From assembly GCA_033852135.1 (NCBI GenBank), contig JAWSVB010000002.1, positions 1-50,736 of the forward strand: 50,736 bases of DNA, read 5' to 3'. Of the stretch, positions 1-8,561 are shown piece after piece (position 1 is the first letter of the stretch; every line of letters starts with the position of its first letter). Source of the DNA: QZLE01 sp033852135 (GTDB lineage: Bacteria > Pseudomonadota > Gammaproteobacteria > QZLD01). A program made the translations under genes and the position numbers. Below the pieces are notes generated by a model. That model ran no database searches and was not told the origin of the DNA. It saw only the letters and a list, made by a program, of their open reading frames with translations.

Positions 1-33
1 CTTTTTTGGTTTATAACTAACTTTAAATAGATG

Positions 34-1314
34 TTAATCTGATGAAGCTATCTTCTGCTGATCGCCACCGTCATAAATCATCAATGGAGCTGAATCGCCA
101 TTAATAACTGAATCATCAACAACGATCTTCTTAACATTGTCCATCGATGGTAAATCATACATTGTATCTAGCAGTACATGCTCAAGAATCGTACGCAAGC
201 CACGAGCACCAGTTTTTCTATCCATCGCTTTCTCAGCGATAGCCAGTAAAGCCTCTTCCCTTAGCTCTAACTCGCAATCTTCCATCTCAAACAGTTTTTT
301 GTACTGTTTAGTCAGTGCATTTTTAGGCTCGGTTAGAATTTGTACTAATGCCTCTTTATTTAACTCTTTAAGAGTAGCCACAACAGGTAAACGCCCAATA
401 AACTCAGGAATCAACCCAAATTTAATTAGATCTTCTGGCTCAACACCTTCAAGAACTTCACCTATGCTGCTCTTCTCATCTTTCTTTTTAACTTCAGCAG
501 CAAATCCGATACCACCCTTTTCAGATCTTTCACGGATAATTTTATCCAGACCAGCAAATGCTCCACCAACAATGAATAACATACTATCTGTATTAACTTG
601 CAAAAATTCTTGCTGCGGATGCTTTCTTCCACCTTGAGGAGGTACTGAAGCAACTGTCCCTTCAATCAATTTGAGTAATGCTTGCTGCACACCTTCACCA
701 GATACATCTCTAGTAATTGACGGGTTATCAGATTTTCTTGAGATTTTATCGATCTCATCAATATAAACTATACCAGTCTGCGCCTTATCGACATCGTAAT
801 CACATTTTTGCAGTAATTTCTGAATGATGTTTTCAACATCTTCACCAACATAACCTGCTTCAGTTAATGTTGTAGCGTCAGCAATTGCAAATGGCACATT
901 TAATAATCTAGCCAGAGTTTCTGCTAATAAAGTTTTACCAGACCCGGTTGGCCCAATTAGAAGAATATTACTTTTTGAAAGTTCGACAGCTTGATCTTCA
1001 GATCCGCCAACTTCAAGACGTTTATAGTGATTATAAACCGCTACAGAAAGGGTCTTTTTTGCTCTTTCTTGACCAATAACATACTCATCAAGTACTTCTT
1101 TGATCTCATGCGGTTTTGGCAGATGAGTTCCACCCTCTTCAACCTGCTCTTGCATCTCTTCTTTGATAATATCTTCACAAAGTTCAACACATTCATCACA
1201 GATGAATACTGAAGGTCCAGCAATAAGTTTTCTTACTTCGTGCTGACTTTTTCCACAAAACGAGCAATACAGCAATTTTCCGTCATCGCCACTACCAACT
1301 CTATCATTACTCAT
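34..1314 (-). CDS. clpX: ATP-dependent Clp protease ATP-binding subunit ClpX
   Basis: AAA+ unfoldase that recognises tagged or misfolded proteins and threads them into the ClpP chamber in the cytoplasm. From the chosen start the protein is 426 aa, the usual length. It has an N-terminal zinc ribbon (Cys17, Cys20, Cys39, Cys42), Walker A GPTGSGKT at about 121-128, the pore loop GYVG at about 153-156, and Walker B with VYIDEID. The frame extends two codons upstream to a TTG, but the ATG at 1314 has a GAGG ribosome binding site 7 bases upstream, so I chose that. It is the last gene of the tig-clpP-clpX run. A 139-base gap after clpP could hold a promoter of its own, although I did not find a clear one. 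The next gene lies beyond the window. Confidence 0.97.
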   Translation of the reverse strand: MSNDRVGSGDDGKLLYCSFCGKSQHEVRKLIAGPSVFICDECVELCEDIIKEEMQEQVEEGGTHLPKPHEIKEVLDEYVIGQERAKKTLSVAVYNHYKRLEVGGSEDQAVELSKSNILLIGPTGSGKTLLAETLARLLNVPFAIADATTLTEAGYVGEDVENIIQKLLQKCDYDVDKAQTGIVYIDEIDKISRKSDNPSITRDVSGEGVQQALLKLIEGTVASVPPQGGRKHPQQEFLQVNTDSMLFIVGGAFAGLDKIIRERSEKGGIGFAAEVKKKDEKSSIGEVLEGVEPEDLIKFGLIPEFIGRLPVVATLKELNKEALVQILTEPKNALTKQYKKLFEMEDCELELREEALLAIAEKAMDRKTGARGLRTILEHVLLDTMYDLPSMDNVKKIVVDDSVINGDSAPLMIYDGGDQQKIASSD

Positions 1315-1453
1315 TACCAAACCTCGTAATTTCTATCTTCCTTCACTCATTATGAGGAAGTTGCATAACTCTGTCCAGTCCACTCAGAATAATAGCTATG
1401 TCACAACCATCTATGCATTCACTTCAAATAACACAAATATGCTGCTTAAGTTA

Positions 1454-2101
1454 TTAGCTCTCTTCTTCGAACAGTGTATCTCTACTTTCAAGCACTTTAT
1501 CTATCAAGCCGTATTTGACTGACTCCTCAGCACTCAAAAAGTTATCCCTGTCTGTGTCTGACTGGATTTTTTTCAGCGTCTGACCTGTGTGCTTAGACAT
1601 AATCCCGTTTAATCTGGCTTTAAGAGAAAGGATCTCTTTAGCATGGATCTCAAAATCAGATGCTTGCCCTTGGAATCCACCAAGAGGTTGATGGATCATT
1701 ACACGTGAATTTGGCAAACAGTATCTTTTACCTTCATGACCTGCACACAGAAGTAGAGCACCCATGCTTGCAGCCTGACCTATGCACATAGTGCTTACAT
1801 CAGGCTTAATGAATTGCATAGTGTCATATATCGCCATACCAGCTGTAACAGAACCACCTGGTGAGTTGATATATAAGTATACGTCTTTATCAGGATTCTC
1901 TGACTCTAAAAATAGCAGCTGAGCTACAACTACATTTGCCATGTGATCATCTATCGGACCAACTAGAAAGATCACTCTTTCTTTTAAAAGTCGCGAATAA
2001 ATATCATAAGATCTCTCACCACGAGAGGTCTGCTCTACAACCATTGGAACCAGATTTAACATCTGAGGATCCATTGCACCGGCAAACTCGTTTCCACTCA
2101 T
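1454..2101 (-). CDS. clpP: ATP-dependent Clp protease proteolytic subunit ClpP
   Basis: Serine protease subunit that forms the double-ring degradation chamber served by ClpX or ClpA. The protein is 215 aa. The catalytic triad is visible: Ser112 in GQAASMGALL, His137 in MIHQPLGG, and Asp186 in TDRDNFLS. The N-terminal stretch of about 15 residues before LVPMVVEQ fits a short propeptide as in E. coli ClpP. AAGGGA lies upstream of the ATG. It sits 16 bases downstream of tig, so co-transcription with tig is likely. Confidence 0.97.
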   Translation of the reverse strand: MSGNEFAGAMDPQMLNLVPMVVEQTSRGERSYDIYSRLLKERVIFLVGPIDDHMANVVVAQLLFLESENPDKDVYLYINSPGGSVTAGMAIYDTMQFIKPDVSTMCIGQAASMGALLLCAGHEGKRYCLPNSRVMIHQPLGGFQGQASDFEIHAKEILSLKARLNGIMSKHTGQTLKKIQSDTDRDNFLSAEESVKYGLIDKVLESRDTLFEEES

Positions 2102-2117
2102 TGAATATCCCTTTTAA

Positions 2118-3419
2118 CTATACCATCGGAGCTTTTGCAAGCTCTTCAAAACTTATTTCATTCTCTTCCAGATCAGATTTTTCAGCTACCCACTCAACAA
2201 CCTGCTCTTCAAGAACCGCCGCCTCGAAATTTTTCATCATTTCAGGGTTCTTTTCATAATAGGACATAATCATCGCTGGGTCACCATAAGAAGAGGCAAC
2301 ATTGAATAACATTTTTTGCACTCTTGATTGGTCTAGTTTGATTTCATTCTCTTTTACTAGCTCACTAATCACTAAGCTTAGAGTTACTCTTGTACGAGCA
2401 TCCTTTTCCAGCTTCTCTGCATCAATATCAACATCTGCTTGACCTTGCTGCTGAGCTTGCTGTTGAGCCTGCTGTTTCATTTGTTCAATCTCTTGATCTA
2501 GCAGAGCTTTTGGCAGTTCTATCTCATTGTTCTCTTCAAGACCTTTAAGAACTTGAGCTTTAACACGAGCTAAAATTGCTTGGTCACGCTCTCTTTCAAG
2601 GTTTGTTTTAACTTCAGTGCGGAACTCTTCTAATGTTTTATCTTTTAGGCCAATCGCATCAATAAACTCTTGGTTAACTTCAGGAAGAGCTGATTCCATC
2701 ACTTTCTTTACATTGATTTTGAAGCTTGCAGTTTTACCAGCGGTTTCTTTTGATGGGTAATCTTCAGGAAATTTAACTTCGATTACTTTTTCATCACCAG
2801 CTTTTGCTCCATCAAGACCTTTTTCAAAGTCTTCAAGCATTGATTTTGCACCAACAACCATCTCGAAGTCTTCAGCTGAACCACCTTCAAACTCTTCACC
2901 ATCTATAGTGCCGACAAAATCTATAATTAATTTATCATCTTCAGCAGCTGCTCTTTCAACGTCGCTCCAATCAGCTTTATGCTTTCTAAGGTTTTCAATC
3001 ACCTTATCAATATCTGTATCTGCAATTTCCACCTTTGGTCTTTTAACTTTTATCTTCTCTAGACCTTGAACTTCAAACTCTGGAAATACTTCGAAGGTAG
3101 CTACATATTCCATACCTTCTGTTTCTTCTAGTTCTTTTGGCTCAATTTGTGGCATACCTACTGGGTATAGCTTCTCTTGCTGGATAGCCTGACCATATGA
3201 AGACTGAAGTAACTCACTCATCACTTCTCCACGAGCGTGCTCACCAAATCTCTTTTTAATCACTGTCATTGGGATCTTACCAGGGCGGAAACCGTCTAAT
3301 TTAGCCGTATTTTTGATCGAGTTCAGTTTCTCATTAACTGCAGCTTTAACCTTGTCCGCAGGCAACTGCACAGTCATTTTTCTTTCTAAACCGCTGGTTG
3401 TTTCAACTGAAACTTGCAT
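2118..3419 (-). CDS. tig: trigger factor, ribosome-associated chaperone and prolyl isomerase
   Basis: Binds nascent chains at the ribosome exit tunnel and assists folding. At 433 aa it has normal length. The N-terminal ribosome-binding domain carries the signature GFRPGKIP. A central FKBP-type isomerase domain follows (around residues 150-245, with DKLIIDFVGTIDGEEFEGG), then a long helical C-terminal domain. A glutamine-rich patch of about 15 residues lies in the C-terminal domain (MKQQAQQQAQQQGQ). It leads the tig-clpP-clpX block. The upstream neighbour on the same strand is the tRNA operon, separated from it by a strong terminator, so tig should have its own promoter in 3420-3540. I saw no convincing -35/-10 pair there. 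Confidence 0.97.
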   Translation of the reverse strand: MQVSVETTSGLERKMTVQLPADKVKAAVNEKLNSIKNTAKLDGFRPGKIPMTVIKKRFGEHARGEVMSELLQSSYGQAIQQEKLYPVGMPQIEPKELEETEGMEYVATFEVFPEFEVQGLEKIKVKRPKVEIADTDIDKVIENLRKHKADWSDVERAAAEDDKLIIDFVGTIDGEEFEGGSAEDFEMVVGAKSMLEDFEKGLDGAKAGDEKVIEVKFPEDYPSKETAGKTASFKINVKKVMESALPEVNQEFIDAIGLKDKTLEEFRTEVKTNLERERDQAILARVKAQVLKGLEENNEIELPKALLDQEIEQMKQQAQQQAQQQGQADVDIDAEKLEKDARTRVTLSLVISELVKENEIKLDQSRVQKMLFNVASSYGDPAMIMSYYEKNPEMMKNFEAAVLEEQVVEWVAEKSDLEENEISFEELAKAPMV

Positions 3420-3540
3420 CTATATATCTCCAAAAAATTAAATTTAGTCGATTATCTTGTGTTTTTACGCAGCCAAACCAAAGTTGGCACTGAGAGTTTA
3501 TCTATTGCGTAATTCCAATAAAGCTATCCCAAATAAAATA

Positions 3541-3570
3541 ATCCCGGGCCATAGCAACTATGTCCGGGAT
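3541..3570 (-). terminator. intrinsic terminator of the tRNA operon
   Basis: A hairpin pairs ATCCCGG (3541-3547) with CCGGGAT (3564-3570) and continues inside with CATAG pairing CTATG around a CAA loop, with one bulged base. On the minus strand it is followed by a T-rich stretch (ATTATTTTATTT). The plus-strand side has no T run. It therefore ends transcription that comes from the tRNA genes before tig. Confidence 0.75.
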
Positions 3571-3631
3571 TAGGAATTCTCTATTTTAATAGATTGAGTT
3601 AAATATTTTTTTATATTTAACTCTTGAAAGA

Positions 3632-3716
<85 letters not shown>

Positions 3717-3843
3717 ACGTTTTTCTTTCATCTATTATTTCTTTTTACACTTTTGGAACTTAATCCAGGTCTGACAGATTTCTGCCTAGTGTTCTACCTT
3801 TCTTACGTCAAATTTTACAATAATATAAAATCCAACCTAAATT

Positions 3844-3920
3844 TGGGGTGGACGATGGGGATTGAACCCACGACCGCCGGAATCACAATCCGGAGCTCTA
3901 CCAACTGAGCTACGCCCACC
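3844..3920 (-). tRNA. tRNA-His (anticodon GTG)
   Basis: Cloverleaf with anticodon loop TTGTGAT, giving GTG. The extra G at position -1 (base 3920), a histidine identity element, is encoded, and the 3' CCA is encoded. It lies between tRNA-Arg and tRNA-Leu in the same operon, with a 127-base gap to tRNA-Leu. Confidence 0.95.
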
Positions 3921-3968
3921 ATAATTTTGCATGCCTGTCATCTTTCCGACTCGCACCTTTTCTAGACT

Positions 3969-4045
3969 TGGCGCGCTCGGCAGGACTCGAACCTGCAACC
4001 TACGGCTTAGAAGGCCGTTGCTCTATCCAGTTGAGCTACGAGCGC
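3969..4045 (-). tRNA. tRNA-Arg (anticodon TCT)
   Basis: A 77-base cloverleaf. The anticodon stem pairs ACGGC with GCCGT around CTTCTAA, giving TCT. CCA is encoded. This is the isoacceptor for AGA/AGG codons and sits second in the operon. Confidence 0.95.
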
Positions 4046-4073
4046 AAGTCTCGAAAGCTGCTAAGACAGCTTT

Positions 4074-4150
4074 TGGTCGGGGAGGAGGGATTCGAACCCC
4101 CGACCCACTGCTCCCAAAGCAGTTGCGCTACCAGGCTGCGCTACACCCCG
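4074..4150 (-). tRNA. tRNA-Pro (anticodon TGG)
   Basis: A 77-base cloverleaf. The anticodon stem pairs ACTGC with GCAGT around TTTGGGA, giving TGG. CCA is encoded. It is the promoter-proximal tRNA of the four-gene cluster, 28 bases before tRNA-Arg. Confidence 0.95.
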
Positions 4151-4199
4151 AACCTGTTAGTTTCGCTCTCTAAACAAGAGCTCATCCAACGAGGCGGCA

Positions 4200-4228
4200 A
4201 TAATACTTTTGGAATTCCATTTCGTCAA
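4200..4228 (-). promoter_or_regulatory. sigma-70 promoter of the tRNA operon
   Basis: On the minus strand TTGACG (4223-4228) is followed after exactly 17 bases by TATTAT (4200-4205), a near-consensus pair. The bases after the -10 are GC-rich (TGCCGCC). Such a discriminator is known to mark stable-RNA promoters under stringent (ppGpp) control. The start of transcription would lie about 40 bases upstream of tRNA-Pro. Confidence 0.8.
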
Positions 4229-4748
4229 TAAAGTTTTATACTTTTTATCTATTTTTTTTAATCAGTGAACACTTGGCGCACTCAGTTTTCTGCAAATCCC
4301 TTTTATGCTCTGATTGGATATAGCAATTCAATCCTCCAGACTTTTTCCTATAAAGGTTATTTGCAAATAAATTATTCATTCACCCTTTTAAATCAAATAA
4401 GACCAGTCACCATTACACTACAACATAATTCCTGCTCACCCAATGGCACACCATTTTACGACCAACAAACCCAGTCACTGCGCGATTTTTCTGTGGCTAA
4501 CATTAACTTTTTTACCATATGTAATTTAATACATACTCCATATTTTACAGTCACTTACAACCAAATTCACATCTGTTTTGTGACGCAGTTCACATTAGTT
4601 GCCGGCAATATTATGCACTATAGAACCATAACAAAAAAACATGCTCAAGTTGGCACTTTACAAGTGAATAAATCGACATAACAAACACCAACTGCAGCGA
4701 ATAACAATAATATAAAAATTATAACTATAAATTTTCGGGAGTATATCT
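4229..4748. other. 520-base intergenic regulatory region upstream of the depolymerase gene
   Basis: No credible gene is seen. The one long open frame here starts with GTG, has no ribosome binding site and an unconvincing composition. The region holds a 14-base perfect palindrome TTATTTGCAAATAA (4357-4370) and a consensus CRP-type site (4579-4594), and ends with the leader of the depolymerase gene. A possible -10, TATAGA, lies at 4619-4624. Confidence 0.6.
4579..4594 (+). promoter_or_regulatory. CRP/Vfr-type operator
   Basis: TGTGA-CGCAGT-TCACA matches the consensus half-sites of the CRP family with the correct 6-base spacer. A TATAGA at 4619-4624 would place transcription start near 4628-4631. 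That puts the operator centre at about -41 to -45, which suits class II activation. It lies about 155 bases upstream of the depolymerase ATG. The site is seen directly; use by a CRP homologue is inferred. Confidence 0.6.
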
Positions 4749-7403
4749 ATGAAAAAGCTAGGCGGAGTGATTCTATCACTATCAATGCTTGCTGGTACTG
4801 CACATGCAGGCTCACTTACCGGTTCAGGCGACATAGACAACCATACATTTAATGCAAAAACTTATTCCGGTTCACGCGATAGAAACTATAAGGTTTACGT
4901 ACCTAAGTCATACACCGGCAATGAAAAAGTTCCGATGATAATGGCACTTCATGGCTGCGCAATGGACAATACTGACGCTTTGAACAACTGGAACCTTGAC
5001 CTGATTGCTGACCAAAACAATGTAATCATAGTATTCCCCCACATCACCTCTTATACCGGTATGCGTAATGAAAACTGCTGGGGCTACTGGTTTGATGCTG
5101 AGATCCATGAAGGCGAAGGTGAAGTTACTGACCTATATAACTTAGGTAAAGAAGTTGAGACAAAGTACAATATCGATCCTAACCGCAGATACATAACTGG
5201 CCTATCTTCTGGTGGTGCAATGACTGTGATTGCAGCGGTTGCATACAATGAATACTGGGCTGCTGCTGCCCCTGTTGCTGGACTTCCATACGGAGATTGG
5301 GCTTCTTCTGTAACTTCGGACATGTTCCAAAGCTACAACACTTACCTTTCTGCTGTTGAAGCTGAGCTTGATGATGACCGCCCTATCCCAATGCTGGTTG
5401 TTAACTCTAATAATGACGAGATAGTGCAAATAACTGCTGGGCAGTATATTCGTGACTCTCATCTTGATGCATTCGGTATCAACAAAACTGCTGATAGCGT
5501 AGAAAGCTGTGACAATGAAGGGATTAGCTGTGACTTAACCTCTTACAACGATTCTAATGGCAACACCATCATTCAAACCATGTTCTTTGATGGTGCTACA
5601 TACGGGCCTAAAGAGGGTTCATATGGTAAAGGGCACTACTGGGGCGGTGATGACAATGGCTATGATGAGTGGGCATACGACAAAGGCCCAAGCACTAGCG
5701 AGGCGATCTGGAACTTCTTCCAAGATAAAACCTTTGACGGTTCTGATGTTGTAAATAACTCTGCTGAATGTGAAGCGGATTATACAGCTCCTGCTGCTCC
5801 TTCTAATCTCAAAGCTTCTGCTGTGTATGACACATACGCAACTCTAACGCTTTCTGCAAACAGTGAAAGCGACCTTAAAGGGTACAAACTATATAAGAGT
5901 GATGGTTCATCTATATCTGGCGTAATAAGCAGCACCACCATTACCGCTTCAGGGCTATCTGCACAATCTAATTACACTGTTTATGCTGTAGCCGTTGATG
6001 ACTGTGGAAATGAAAGCAACCCATCTAACCAGGTGTCTTTTACAACTGATGCTCCATCTTATATAGCGCCATCTAAAACCAATACCGCAGTTAACTTCTA
6101 TGTAGATGGAACCCTTGGGCTTAATGACTACCTTGACTACAACGAGAAATACGGTTCAGAACAGTTTACTCTATACCAAGCAGAAGATGGTTCTTGGAGC
6201 GATGTAAACCCTGGCGGCACCAGCAACGCTACCGACTCAGGATCTAGCGGCAACAGCAGCAGCGAAGGCTCTACCGGCGACGTTGATGTAAACTCTGGGG
6301 ACATCCCTGCAGGCAGCTGGACAGCAAAGACCATTGCAAGCATGGAAGTTCATTTGTATGTACCTCAGTCTGAACCTGTTCTTGCGGGCAAACGTGCTCT
6401 TATGATTAGCATGCATGGCTGCGCTCAAACTAACGAAGACTTTAAAAATTACGGCAACTGGCAACATGTTGCTGATGCATACGGCATGGTTGTAGCCCTA
6501 CCTGACGCTCCAAACGGTGGTGTTATTATGGGATGCTGGGATTACTACGATTCAAGCCATAGTAGAACCAGCCCTAGCAGACATGATGACAACCTACTAG
6601 ACCTTGCAGAGACACTTAAAGCTGATAGCAGCCTAAACATTGATGCTGACCAGGTTTATATCTCAGGCCTTTCATCAGGTGGTGGCCAAACTCACGTAAT
6701 GGGCTGCCTAGCTCCAGACGTGTTTGCAGGTATCGGCATCAATGCTGGCCCAACCATTGGCACTAGCTCAGGTCAAATCGGTTCTGTTAGTACTAATGAA
6801 AGCTCTGCGGTAAGCCTATGTAATACATTTGCTGGATCTTATAGCGATTCATTCGACACACAAATCACTTCTGTCATACATGGCACATCTGACTACACAG
6901 TAGCTCAAGGGTATGCAGATCTTAGCGCTGAGTCTATGGCTAACATATATGGCGCAGCTAAGGACTCGGGAACTATGAGCATCGCTGGTGGCGGAACTGA
7001 AACTACTTATAGCGACAGCATCGGGGTTCGTGTTTCTAAAATCATGGTTTCTGGCATGGGCCACGCATGGCCAGCAGGTGATGGCGGTTCTGGCGGCAGC
7101 TATATCGATCACAGCCATGTTGACTACCCTACATTCATCACTCAGTTTATGTTTGAAAATAATCGCAGAGTAGACAGAGGTGCTGAGACTGGTGGTGATA
7201 CCAACACTGGCGGCGATACAGACACTGGCGGCGATACCGATACTGGTGGAGATACTGACACTGGTGGCGACACTAGCACTGGCGGCGACACTGATACAGG
7301 TAGCGATACCAATACTGACGACGCAACAGATTCAGGTTCAACAGGAGGATTATTTGATTGGACTTCAATGTGGAGCAGCTGGAGCAGCTGGAGCTGGTTC
7401 TAA
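4749..7403 (+). CDS. secreted poly(3-hydroxybutyrate) depolymerase-like protein with two catalytic domains
   Basis: A predicted extracellular esterase of the PHB depolymerase (LpqC-like) family, 884 aa. A signal peptide ends around AGTAHA (residue 20). Catalytic domain 1 (about 35-330) has the oxyanion-type ALHGC at 66-70, the lipase box GLSSG with Ser153, a candidate Asp223 and His296. A fibronectin type III domain follows (about 347-434), then a Ser/Gly/Asn-rich linker (about 488-518). Catalytic domain 2 (about 519-803) has MHGC at 555-558, GLSSG with Ser642, HGTSDYTV with Asp715 and GMGHAW with His772. The tail is a TGGDTD repeat (about 813-856) and a tryptophan-rich end, WTSMWSSWSSWSWF. 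Family members normally carry one catalytic domain plus a substrate-binding domain, so two apparently complete triads in one chain are odd. GGGAG lies 8 bases before the ATG. The gene stands alone, with an upstream CRP-type site and its own terminator. Secreted-esterase identity is secure. The exact substrate is not, since feruloyl esterases share the fold. Confidence 0.85.
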   Translation: MKKLGGVILSLSMLAGTAHAGSLTGSGDIDNHTFNAKTYSGSRDRNYKVYVPKSYTGNEKVPMIMALHGCAMDNTDALNNWNLDLIADQNNVIIVFPHITSYTGMRNENCWGYWFDAEIHEGEGEVTDLYNLGKEVETKYNIDPNRRYITGLSSGGAMTVIAAVAYNEYWAAAAPVAGLPYGDWASSVTSDMFQSYNTYLSAVEAELDDDRPIPMLVVNSNNDEIVQITAGQYIRDSHLDAFGINKTADSVESCDNEGISCDLTSYNDSNGNTIIQTMFFDGATYGPKEGSYGKGHYWGGDDNGYDEWAYDKGPSTSEAIWNFFQDKTFDGSDVVNNSAECEADYTAPAAPSNLKASAVYDTYATLTLSANSESDLKGYKLYKSDGSSISGVISSTTITASGLSAQSNYTVYAVAVDDCGNESNPSNQVSFTTDAPSYIAPSKTNTAVNFYVDGTLGLNDYLDYNEKYGSEQFTLYQAEDGSWSDVNPGGTSNATDSGSSGNSSSEGSTGDVDVNSGDIPAGSWTAKTIASMEVHLYVPQSEPVLAGKRALMISMHGCAQTNEDFKNYGNWQHVADAYGMVVALPDAPNGGVIMGCWDYYDSSHSRTSPSRHDDNLLDLAETLKADSSLNIDADQVYISGLSSGGGQTHVMGCLAPDVFAGIGINAGPTIGTSSGQIGSVSTNESSAVSLCNTFAGSYSDSFDTQITSVIHGTSDYTVAQGYADLSAESMANIYGAAKDSGTMSIAGGGTETTYSDSIGVRVSKIMVSGMGHAWPAGDGGSGGSYIDHSHVDYPTFITQFMFENNRRVDRGAETGGDTNTGGDTDTGGDTDTGGDTDTGGDTSTGGDTDTGSDTNTDDATDSGSTGGLFDWTSMWSSWSSWSWF
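7185..7316 (+). repeat. in-frame tandem repeat of about 18 bases coding TGGDTD
   Basis: About seven imperfect copies of an 18-base unit encode [T/S]GGDT[D/N/S] in the tail of the depolymerase. The units are diverged at third positions, so the array is not freshly expanded. Copy number could still vary between strains without breaking the frame. The encoded stretch is acidic and likely a flexible spacer before the aromatic C-terminus. Confidence 0.8.
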
Positions 7404-7439
7404 TTCCTTACCATAAAATATAACACTCACTTTATATCC

Positions 7440-7465
7440 AGCCCCTGCCTTGCAGGGGCTTTTTT
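7440..7465 (+). terminator. intrinsic terminator of the depolymerase gene
   Basis: A perfect 9-bp stem, AGCCCCTGC (7440-7448) with GCAGGGGCT (7452-7460), around a CTT loop, followed by five more T. The T tract runs into the stop codon of the convergent ogt gene. The minus-strand side has no T run. Confidence 0.85.
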
Positions 7466-8024
7466 AATCTACAACACTCCCCTCTTGTCGCAGCAATGCT
7501 TTTTTAATAGTTACCCCCCAGCGATAACCTCCTAAACCACCATCAGAACGGATAACTCTATGACAAGGTATCAAAGGTGCAACATTATTAGCTCCTATTG
7601 CATTAGCAACAGCTCTTACGGCAGAATTCATCCCTATATACCCTGCAATTTGCTTATAAGTTGTTGTCGTTCCAGCTGGAATAGTACATAGCGCTTCCCA
7701 TACTTTTTTCTGAAAATCTGTTCCATGCAGCTCTATAGACTGCAACTGCTCACCTACTGCACTTAAAGTTGAAGCCTCTTGAAAAATTTGATTCACAAAC
7801 TCGTAATCAGGTTCAATTTTGAGTTTGCCCAACCTCTTACGCTTTGCAAATCTATTAAACTCCCCTAACCCCTCTTTGATTCGACCTGTAGCTCCACAGT
7901 AGGTATCTGACTTTCCACCAGCATCATCCACATAAACAAAACAGGTAAAAATCAGTTTATTATCACTACAAACCACAAATATATCGCCAGCAGCAATATT
8001 AACAATCCCATATCTATACAGCAT
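7464..8024 (-). CDS. ogt: methylated-DNA--[protein]-cysteine S-methyltransferase
   Basis: Suicidal DNA repair protein that moves a methyl group from O6-methylguanine to its own cysteine. The protein is 186 aa. The active-site motif IPCHRVI is present, followed by GGLGGYRWG. The DNA-binding helix region is TTTYKQIAGYIG, with the arginine-finger stretch SAVRAVANAIGANN. It lacks the Ada N-terminal zinc domain, so it is a stand-alone Ogt-type enzyme, although its C-terminus resembles that of Ada. It converges on the depolymerase gene and shares that gene's terminator region. Confidence 0.93.
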   Translation of the reverse strand: MLYRYGIVNIAAGDIFVVCSDNKLIFTCFVYVDDAGGKSDTYCGATGRIKEGLGEFNRFAKRKRLGKLKIEPDYEFVNQIFQEASTLSAVGEQLQSIELHGTDFQKKVWEALCTIPAGTTTTYKQIAGYIGMNSAVRAVANAIGANNVAPLIPCHRVIRSDGGLGGYRWGVTIKKALLRQEGSVVD

Positions 8025-8283
8025 AAAACCTCATTTTATCGATTCCAAAACACCATCCTATCAGGAAAGACATCAATTTATACAACCTGCAACACGATGA
8101 TTTATGAAGAAAAGATTAAAACAAACTTTTTAACTGGGGTATATCCTACAAAAGGATAGGTGTTTTCCGGATGTTTTAAGTTGTGAATCTCATTTAGCCT
8201 TGATAAAGCTTTAGATGAAGATCTGAAGAGATCTGCCAATAATACATAGCCTAAGATCTAGTGATAGACTAAATGTTAATTGG

Positions 8284-8315
8284 TAAGGGGCCTAGTACAC
8301 CTCATATTAATCACT
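8284..8315. repeat. partial copy of the satP-associated structured repeat
   Basis: TAAGGGGCCTAGTAC followed by CATATTAATCAC matches the right end of the copy at 8406-8475 and its flanking bases. The left arm is not recognisable. It is best read as a decayed relic of a tandem duplication. Confidence 0.55.
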
Positions 8316-8405
8316 CTAATCGTTTGGCCGAATAAACGCCTGCGATTAGGGTTATTAATTCTATGCTTTCAAGCAGTAAGTGCAGATCCACTTTGATCAG
8401 AGAGT

Positions 8406-8475
8406 AGGCCTATCGAAAGCCATTACTAGGAGGTTTAGCATAAGCGTAATGACATCGATAGGGGTCTAGTACTCT
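8406..8475. repeat. satP-associated structured repeat, copy 1
   Basis: 70 bases running from AGGCCTATCGAA to GGGGTCTAGTACTCT. The outer arms CCTATCGA and TCGATAGG pair perfectly over 8 bp, and the inner arms CATTAC and GTAATG over 6 bp. The loop holds AGGAGGTTTAGCAT. Compared with copy 3, one outer base pair differs on both sides (A-T here, G-C there). That compensatory change supports selection on the paired structure. Confidence 0.8.
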
Positions 8476-8561
8476 GCATATTAATCACCTTGGCCACAAA
8501 GTTATGACCGATACTTGAACTAAGCAGCCAAAGCAATTAATCCATTTCTATATCTTGAATT

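Noticed and set aside
137..637. 166-codon open frame on the plus strand across clpX
   Set aside because: It lies wholly antisense to an unquestionable clpX and has a Ser-rich composition typical of a reverse shadow frame.
3931..4231. Two overlapping open frames across the tRNA cluster, with products resembling common database annotations
   Set aside because: They are read through tRNA-Arg and tRNA-Pro genes. Such frames recur in databases as mis-annotated tRNA antisense products.
4265..4681. 138-codon open frame upstream of the depolymerase gene
   Set aside because: GTG start without ribosome binding site, unusual composition, and it would cover the CRP-type site and the promoter region.
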